From an uncultured Oscillospiraceae bacterium (GTDB lineage Bacteria > Bacillota > Clostridia > Oscillospirales > Oscillospiraceae): a stretch of DNA of 61,581 nt. The DNA is taken from NCBI GenBank assembly GCA_934573935.1, contig CAKTMO010000009.1, forward strand, positions 1 to 61,581, in the 5' to 3' direction. Position 1 is the stretch's first letter. Each line of letters opens with the position of its first letter. Of the stretch, positions 56,651-61,581 are shown one piece after another. The notes under the pieces were generated by a model that was not told the origin of the DNA, searched no databases, and worked only from the letters and a program-made list of their open reading frames with translations. The translations under genes and the position numbers were made by a program.

Positions 56651-58498
56651 TTACTTGGTCAGCGCAACACCGTTATTGCCTGTGCAGTTATTCAGGGTAA
56701 GCGTGAGACCTTCCTTGTTTGCGTTGAAGATGTAATTCGTCAAAGCACCGCCATTCTTGGCCAGCAAGGAGCAATTCGTCATCGTCAGGTCAATGCTACT
56801 CCCCTTGGCCGCATCAACACCTACATAAATGGGATAGTTGCTACTACTGTTGGCGCAATCAAAAACGCAATCCGTAAAGCTGGCAACAATAACAGCATTA
56901 TCATAGGTCGCATACAGATGCACTGCATTTGCATTTGTTGTCGTGACATTCGCACCCTTCACAGTAATGTTGGACTTGGAGGGCGTGCTGGCATCAGCGC
57001 TGTAGGTGGGGTCAGCAGACAGGAATTTCCCGCTCGTTGTAAAGATGCCTCCGGTAATATTCAGGTAATGCTCCTGCAAATAGGGCTGCGTTCTGAACGC
57101 AGCTGCAGCATTAGTGGCATCCACCGTCACATTGGTAAAGTCCAGATTCACCGTATTCTTGCTTGCATTCCAGATATAAGCACTGCGGTTATTGATAACG
57201 ATCGTACCGTTGTGGAACTTCACGTTCGTTTCAGCCACATTGCTGTACTCAGACCAATAGCTGGAGGTAAAGGTCAGTGTATGACCATTCAGATCAACAT
57301 CCACGCCGTCGCTGAAAAACAGGCATTTGTTCACGGTAATGTCGTCCATCAGCTTATAGCTGCCAGAATAAACACCCCGCCACCAGTCATCATTTCCTCT
57401 TTTCGCCGCCAAGTCGTCCATTGAGGTCACCTTGACAGAACCGTCATACGTCAGCACGTATTCAGAGAAATGGATCGTCTTGAAGGTGGCAACGCCGGTC
57501 GCCGGATCGTAGGTGGCGTTCATATCAACAAGCGTATCGTTGTTGTTCCAATAGATGCTGACATTATTCAGATTCTTAGGCAGGTTATCAATTTTAACCG
57601 TCATCTCTGTGGTGTTCTCGTCGGCAGGCTTTACACCCTCCAGAGTAACATCGTAGGCCAGGGCAATTTTGCCGTCAGTGACATCAGCGGGTGCCTGAAT
57701 CTCCTTAACTACCAGATTCAAGTCGCCCGTATAGTTCTCTGCCACAGCACCGGCGGGCACCGTCACGGTAACACGGCCAGCGGTAAGAGTAGCCTCACCA
57801 TCAGTCGGTGCAGGAACAGACGCAGTCAGCGCAGCTTCATTCCATTCTGTGATGTGGTCAGGATTGCCATTTGCCAGAGCATCATAATCGGTGCCGAAGC
57901 TATCGGCCTCAACGGTATCCTGAGTAGCAACCACCGTGATGGTAATACCTTCAATCGTCATTCCCATATAGGTATTGCCAGCGGTCTCCTGCATATGACC
58001 CTTGATGGTCAGGATATCAGCAGACTTGGCACCCTCAGCCGCAACGGCCAGATGATGCTCACTGCCAAGAGCGGCAATACCATCATCCGTGGTCATCGTC
58101 CAGTCAATGACCTGATTCAGCTCAGCATCACCCTGAATACCATTGATGATGATCTTATACTTCAGTGCCAGATTGCCGTTATTGACGACCTTCAGTTCAG
58201 GCAGCACATATGTACAGCCGGGCTCCCAGAAGATCTTGTCCGCAGCACGGCCATCCGCAGTTCTGAAAGTCAGCTTGGTGTCCTTATCGACATCAGCCCA
58301 CTCGATAGGATTGCCATTATCCCATGCTTTTGCATACTGCAAACCCACATCCAGCGTACCGGACTGAATACTGTTCACGTTGGTACTTGCCGTGTCGGTG
58401 AACCAGGCGAAGGTGGAGCCAATCAGCATCACCAGGCACAGACAGATGGCCAGAATACTGGTCAACAGCGCGTGTTTTGTTGCTTTCTTGTTTGACAT
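56651..58498 (-). CDS. Exported protein with SipW-dependent-type signal
   Basis: A 615-residue exported protein. The N-terminus KHALLTSILAICLCLVMLIG followed by STFAWFTDT and SGTLDVGLQ is the SipW-dependent signal pattern of TasA/CalY-like proteins. The middle part has strand-rich domains with EPGCTYVLPELKVVNNGNLA, typical of TasA-like folds, then a beta-helix-like C-terminal half rich in Asn, Thr and Ser. No wall-anchor signal is visible. No sipW gene is in the window. The ATG is at 58498 after a GGGAGTACACC stretch. A strong palindrome overlaps its promoter. Confidence 0.82.
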   Translation of the reverse strand: MSNKKATKHALLTSILAICLCLVMLIGSTFAWFTDTASTNVNSIQSGTLDVGLQYAKAWDNGNPIEWADVDKDTKLTFRTADGRAADKIFWEPGCTYVLPELKVVNNGNLALKYKIIINGIQGDAELNQVIDWTMTTDDGIAALGSEHHLAVAAEGAKSADILTIKGHMQETAGNTYMGMTIEGITITVVATQDTVEADSFGTDYDALANGNPDHITEWNEAALTASVPAPTDGEATLTAGRVTVTVPAGAVAENYTGDLNLVVKEIQAPADVTDGKIALAYDVTLEGVKPADENTTEMTVKIDNLPKNLNNVSIYWNNNDTLVDMNATYDPATGVATFKTIHFSEYVLTYDGSVKVTSMDDLAAKRGNDDWWRGVYSGSYKLMDDITVNKCLFFSDGVDVDLNGHTLTFTSSYWSEYSNVAETNVKFHNGTIVINNRSAYIWNASKNTVNLDFTNVTVDATNAAAAFRTQPYLQEHYLNITGGIFTTSGKFLSADPTYSADASTPSKSNITVKGANVTTTNANAVHLYATYDNAVIVASFTDCVFDCANSSSNYPIYVGVDAAKGSSIDLTMTNCSLLAKNGGALTNYIFNANKEGLTLTLNNCTGNNGVALTK

Positions 58499-58707
58499 TG
58501 TTGGTGTACTCCCCGTTTCATAATGTATTTGCCGGTGGGGCCAAGCGCCGCCGTCCGGCATATCCGGCTGCACCCGCTTTTTATGTCCGCCCTCCGGTCT
58601 GATGGAGCAGGCAGAGCGGTCAACCAAAACGCCCTGCCTGCCCATATGGGGAGGTCAGACGCACAAAGACCGCAGGGTTGCCTCCACGGCCCGTATGCCG
58701 ATTTTGC

Positions 58708-58751
58708 GTTGTTTTTTCTTTCAGAAAAAACAACAATACCTATAGGTATTG
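58708..58751. promoter_or_regulatory. Tandem palindromes at the SipW-type promoter
   Basis: CAATACCTATAGGTATTG (58734-58751) is a perfect 18-base palindrome touching the -10 box. Next to it GTTGTTTTTTC and GAAAAAACAAC (58708-58734) form an 11-base inverted repeat with a 5-base loop. The first looks like an operator; the second may be an RNA hairpin in the leader. Confidence 0.75.
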
Positions 58752-58778
58752 TATATGATATATGTGTTTTGGGCACAA
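58750..58778 (-). promoter_or_regulatory. Candidate promoter of the SipW-type gene
   Basis: TTGTGC (58773-58778), 17 bases, TATACA (58750-58755) on the minus strand. The -10 overlaps the palindrome. Confidence 0.6.
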
Positions 58779-58897
58779 AGCGCCTATGCACAAATTCAGT
58801 TTAGCACTTTGCTCAGGAAATGCAACCCAATTTCCCCGTTTTTCGCCAATTTTGTCGAACCGCACAATTCCCGTCACTTTTTTTGTGGAATTGGTCA

Positions 58898-58934
58898 AGA
58901 AAAATCAGGGCACGCGCCGCGGCGCATGCCCTGA
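58898..58934 (-). terminator. Terminator of the CdaR-like gene
   Basis: On the minus strand CAGGGCATGCGCC pairs with GGCGCGTGCCCTG, then ATTTTTC. Confidence 0.9.
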
Positions 58935-58951
58935 TGAGTGAACGGATTCTG

Positions 58952-60046
58952 TTATGCCTCGATGCCGCGGCTGGTGAGATACTTCTTCACCATCAGCGCC
59001 ACCTTGAAGGTAATGGCGTCGTCAAACTCCCGCAGGTCCAGGCCGGTGAGCTTCTTGATCTTCTCCAGCCGGTACACCAGCGTGTTGCGGTGGACAAACA
59101 GCTTGCGGGCCGTCTCGGACACGTTCAGGTTGTTTTCGAAGAACTTATAGATGGTGAACAGGGTCTCCTGATCCAGCGCGTCAATGGGGTTCTTCTTGAA
59201 CACTTCCTGCAGGAACATCTCGCACAGGGTAGTGGGCAGCTGATAGATCAGACGGCCAATGCCCAGATTCTCGTAATTGATGACGTAGCGCTCGGTGTCA
59301 AACACCTTGCCCACCTCAATGGCAATCTGGGCCTCCTTATAGGCCTTGGCCAGCTCCCGCAGGTGCTGGGCCATGGTGCCGATGCCCACGAAGACGCTGC
59401 TCTCGCCATCGATGCGCAGGGCCTCCTCGATCCGCAGGGCCACCTTCTCCAAATCGCTGGAGGAGGCGTTTTTCTCCATCTGGTGGATCAGCACCACATC
59501 CTGCTCGCCCACGCTCAGCACGAAATCGTTCTGCCGGTCGGGGAACAGGCTCTGGATCAGCTCCAGCGGAGCGGATTCCAGCCGGTCGTCCACAGGGCGC
59601 ACCACGAACACGCCGCGGTTCACCTCCGCCGCCACGTGCAGCTCCTTGGCCCGCATGTAAATATCGCTGATGAGGATGTTGTCCGAAATGATATTCTTCA
59701 TGAAGGAGCCTTTGTCGTGCTTCTCTTCATAGTAGCTTTTGGCGGAATTCAGGGCCACCGCAGCCATGGCGCAGACAGTGCGGCCGATGCCGTCGTCGCC
59801 GCTGGCGAACACGGCGTAATCAAAATGGCCGCCCCAGCCGGGCAGGGCCTTGAAGGTCTTGCCCTCCAGCGTGACGCACTCGCCGTCCGCCTGCTGGATG
59901 ATCTCCACGTACTTGGTCCATTTCTTGCCGATCCCCGTCAGCTCGCTGCATGCGATCACGGTCCCCTCGGCGTCGATCACGCCGATGGTACGGTCGGTGG
60001 TCTCTTTGAATTGCAGCACTACATTTTGAAAAATTCTACCGGACAT
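58952..60046 (-). CDS. CdaR/PucR-type transcription regulator
   Basis: A 364-residue regulator. The C-terminus has a PucR-type helix-turn-helix, NLNVSETARKLFVHRNTLVY (about residues 310-330). The central part resembles a GGDEF-like/CdaR middle domain; the N-terminal part (VLQFKETTDRTIGVIDAEG; EIIQQADGECVTLEG) resembles a PAS- or sugar-diacid-type sensor. The ATG at 60046 follows GGAGGG by about 8 bases. Its own promoter is good. The ligand and target are unknown; no sugar-diacid genes are nearby. Confidence 0.82.
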   Translation of the reverse strand: MSGRIFQNVVLQFKETTDRTIGVIDAEGTVIACSELTGIGKKWTKYVEIIQQADGECVTLEGKTFKALPGWGGHFDYAVFASGDDGIGRTVCAMAAVALNSAKSYYEEKHDKGSFMKNIISDNILISDIYMRAKELHVAAEVNRGVFVVRPVDDRLESAPLELIQSLFPDRQNDFVLSVGEQDVVLIHQMEKNASSSDLEKVALRIEEALRIDGESSVFVGIGTMAQHLRELAKAYKEAQIAIEVGKVFDTERYVINYENLGIGRLIYQLPTTLCEMFLQEVFKKNPIDALDQETLFTIYKFFENNLNVSETARKLFVHRNTLVYRLEKIKKLTGLDLREFDDAITFKVALMVKKYLTSRGIEA

Positions 60047-60129
60047 GACGCGCCCTCCTGCTCTCTCTCGAAGCCCCACCGGACATTTTGTGCAAATTGC
60101 CTTGTGCAAACTGCCAAGTGGTTACCAGT

Positions 60130-60158
60130 ATTATATCGTCATAATCACGGTTTTGCAA
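60130..60158 (-). promoter_or_regulatory. Promoter of the CdaR-like gene
   Basis: TTGCAA (60153-60158), 17 bases, TATAAT (60130-60135) on the minus strand. Confidence 0.8.
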
Positions 60159-60218
60159 GCATTTTTTTATCTTTCTCACAAAAAATGCGGAAAATTTTTT
60201 GGCGCTTTGTCGATATGA

Positions 60219-60926
60219 TTATTGCCCGCAGGCCGCCCGCAGCGCCGAAAGCTCCTCCGGTGTCAAAAGCCGCCACTGACCTGTCTTCAGCGTGTCCTCC
60301 AGCCGCAGCGGGCCCATAGCCAGCCGTTTCAGATACCGCACCGGCTTGCCGCGGCTGGCCAGCATCCGCTTTACCTGGTGGAACTTCCCTTCCCGCAGGG
60401 TCACAAGGCAGGCGTCCCCGCCCAGCGGCTCCAGTCGGGCGGGCAGGCATTGCAGGCCGTCCCCCAGCAGCAGGCCCGCCGCGAAGGCCGCCGCGTCCGC
60501 CTGATCCGGCGTGCCCTCCACGCGGGCGTAATACACTTTGTCCACGTGGTATCGGGGGCTCAGCAGCCGGTGGGTCAGTTCGCCGTCGTCGGTCAGCAGC
60601 AGCAGGCCCTCCGTGTCCTTGTCCAGCCGCCCCACCGGCGCAAGGCGGCGGTACTGCTGCGGCAGCAGGTCCATCACCGTGGGCTGGCGCCGGTCCTCTG
60701 TGGCCGTCAGCACACCGGCGGGCTTGTGCAGCAGCAGATACGTGTACCGCTCTCCGCTGACCGCCACGCCATCCACGGTGACGGCTGCCGTTTCCAGCGA
60801 CACCTTCATGTCCGCTGCCGACGCCGGTACGCCGTCCACCAGCACGCGGCCCTGCCGCACCAGCTCCTTCACCTCACGGCGGGATGCTATCCCCCTGTTG
60901 GCGATGATCTTGTCCAACCGCTCCAT
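60219..60926 (-). CDS. RsuA/RluB-family pseudouridine synthase
   Basis: A 235-residue enzyme that makes pseudouridine in rRNA. An N-terminal S4 domain (MERLDKIIANRGIASRREVK, then GRVLVDG) precedes the catalytic domain with GRLDKDTEGLLLLT, where the catalytic Asp lies, and GKFHQVKRML. AGGAGG lies 5 bases before the ATG at 60926. The longer frame to 60995 lacks a site. The rRNA site (16S U516-type or 23S) is not determined. Confidence 0.92.
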   Translation of the reverse strand: MERLDKIIANRGIASRREVKELVRQGRVLVDGVPASAADMKVSLETAAVTVDGVAVSGERYTYLLLHKPAGVLTATEDRRQPTVMDLLPQQYRRLAPVGRLDKDTEGLLLLTDDGELTHRLLSPRYHVDKVYYARVEGTPDQADAAAFAAGLLLGDGLQCLPARLEPLGGDACLVTLREGKFHQVKRMLASRGKPVRYLKRLAMGPLRLEDTLKTGQWRLLTPEELSALRAACGQ

Positions 60927-61012
60927 AGCCGCCTCCTGCGTTCTTTTTGTCACAGTATAGCATATCTTTCCGTCCTTGGGAATATCCATCAACAAAGGAG
61001 TTGATGAGAAGC

Positions 61013-61471
61013 ATGCGTGTGATCCATATTACGCGGCGGCGACTGGTGCTGTTCTCGCTGGCGCTGGGACTGGTGATCGGCTCGGCGCTGATGCTGGCCG
61101 GCTGCTTTGACGGCGGTAAAACGGCGGAGGTCATCACCGCCGCCACCAACGAGGAGCGTGTGGCCTATCTGGAGGGCCTGGGCTGGCAGGTGCAGCCTGA
61201 TCCCATCGAAACGCTGGATCTTCAGCTGCCCGACAAGCTGGACGGCGAATGGAACGCCTACGCCAAGCTGCAAAAGGGGCAGGATCTGCCCTTCGGCGAG
61301 TTTGCCGGTCAGGCGGTGAAGCGCTACACCTACACCGTCACCAACTATCCAGAGATCCCCGAGGGTGTGCAGGCGAACCTGTACCTGTGGGGCGACCAGA
61401 TCATCGGCGGCGACGTGATCTTCACCGGTCAGGGCGGTTTCCAGACAGATCTGAAATTTCCCTCCACGTAA
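61013..61471 (+). CDS. DUF4830-like lipoprotein
   Basis: A 152-residue exported protein. The N-terminus MRVIHITRRRLVLFSLALGL ends in LMLAGC, a lipobox. The rest has EERVAYLEGLGWQVQPDP and YTYTVTNYPEIPEGVQANLY, which match DUF4830. ATGs at 61004 and 61013 are both possible; AAGGAG (60995-61000) lies 3 bases before the first and 12 before the second. It diverges from the pseudouridine synthase gene. Function unknown. Confidence 0.72.
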   Translation: MRVIHITRRRLVLFSLALGLVIGSALMLAGCFDGGKTAEVITAATNEERVAYLEGLGWQVQPDPIETLDLQLPDKLDGEWNAYAKLQKGQDLPFGEFAGQAVKRYTYTVTNYPEIPEGVQANLYLWGDQIIGGDVIFTGQGGFQTDLKFPST

Positions 61472-61537
61472 AGACATAAAAAAAGAAAGGCCTTCTGGCG
61501 TCTTTCATAGGTACACAAAGTGACCTGACCTTTGTAT

Positions 61538-61581
61538 GGGCAGGCAGTGGCGTGAGCCGCTGCCTGCCTGTTCTTTTTTCT
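61538..61581 (+). terminator. Terminator at the window end
   Basis: GGCAGGCAGTGGC pairs with GCCGCTGCCTGCC over GTGA, then TGTTCTTTTTTC. It follows the DUF4830-like gene by about 65 bases. Confidence 0.85.

Larger units (their letters stand above)
58499..58951. other. Intergenic region upstream of the SipW-type gene
   Basis: No gene supported. Contains the long leader, the inverted repeat 58708-58734, the palindrome 58734-58751, the promoter 58750-58778 and, at the far end, the terminator of the CdaR-like gene. Confidence 0.75.

Noticed and set aside
1..61581. CRISPR array
   Set aside because: No regularly spaced identical repeats with unique spacers; the only tandem repeats are the 21-base copies at 56557 and the coding repeats in topA and the M23 gene.

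Overview
The window looks like chromosome of a GC-rich, spore-lineage gut Clostridium of the Oscillospiraceae type. The evidence is Gram-positive Shine-Dalgarno sites, a T-box leader, ECF vitamin transporter genes, feoAAB, butyrate kinase with indolepyruvate:ferredoxin oxidoreductase, a SipW-type exported protein, and surface proteins with a KTFD-type C-terminus. The genus cannot be fixed from the sequence alone. Most genes are on the minus strand. GC-rich codon use creates many long antisense open frames, which were left out.

Layout. 1-2157: T-box leader and a tryptophanase/tyrosine phenol-lyase family gene (+). 2256-5121: GNAT-nitroreductase fusion, HAD phosphatase, flavodoxin-ferredoxin protein and a small Cys protein (-). 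5151-9758: ClpE-like unfoldase, CvpA-like protein, DUF5711-like protein. 9817-13536: the truA-ecfT-ecfA2-ecfA1 cluster, read in reverse, then an rRNA-type methyltransferase. 14653-25206: a plus-strand block of phage-like particle genes. 25364-27282: lipobox-bearing class B sortase and a rhomboid-like protein. 27882-32189: buk-iorA-iorB and a TetR regulator. 32396-35584: feoA-feoA-feoB and a 50-residue Cys-rich membrane protein. 35846-37533: YlmH-like protein, Fic toxin/antitoxin and tRNA-Thr. 37702-39754: ECF sigma factor with a membrane partner. 40573-41829: exported beta-helix surface protein. 42069-52532: core genes rnc, acpP, plsX, trmFO, topA, dprA, an SpoU methyltransferase, lysS and greA. 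52642-56288: an unknown gene, an M23 hydrolase, ftsX and ftsE. 56651-61471: SipW-type surface protein, CdaR-like regulator, RsuA-family pseudouridine synthase and a lipoprotein.

The most interesting block is 14653-25206. It encodes a portal, a small protein matching the ribosomal-protein protease Prp (His16/Cys28), a scaffold-like protein, an N4-gp56-type capsid, an adaptor, a tail hub, a tail-tip protein with three HxH motifs, and a peptidoglycan-binding protein. I find no terminase, integrase, lysis, replication or repressor gene, and both flanks are ordinary chromosomal genes. The capsid N-terminus carries DLQRF-A, which resembles the LNLQ(F/H)F-A site cut by Prp in ribosomal protein L27 and in staphylococcal phage capsids. 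This suggests a particle matured by its own Prp-type protease, either domesticated or dependent on functions supplied elsewhere.

Regulation is readable in several places. Three DtxR-like inverted repeats lie around a consensus feo promoter. A shared GAATARTTCATTRAG motif lies just downstream of the -10 boxes of both buk and the tetR gene. A T-box controls a catabolic lyase. Two genes have their ribosome binding site inside the 3' arm of a terminator-like hairpin. Intergenic spaces hold at least three families of palindromic repeats, several as inverted doublets.
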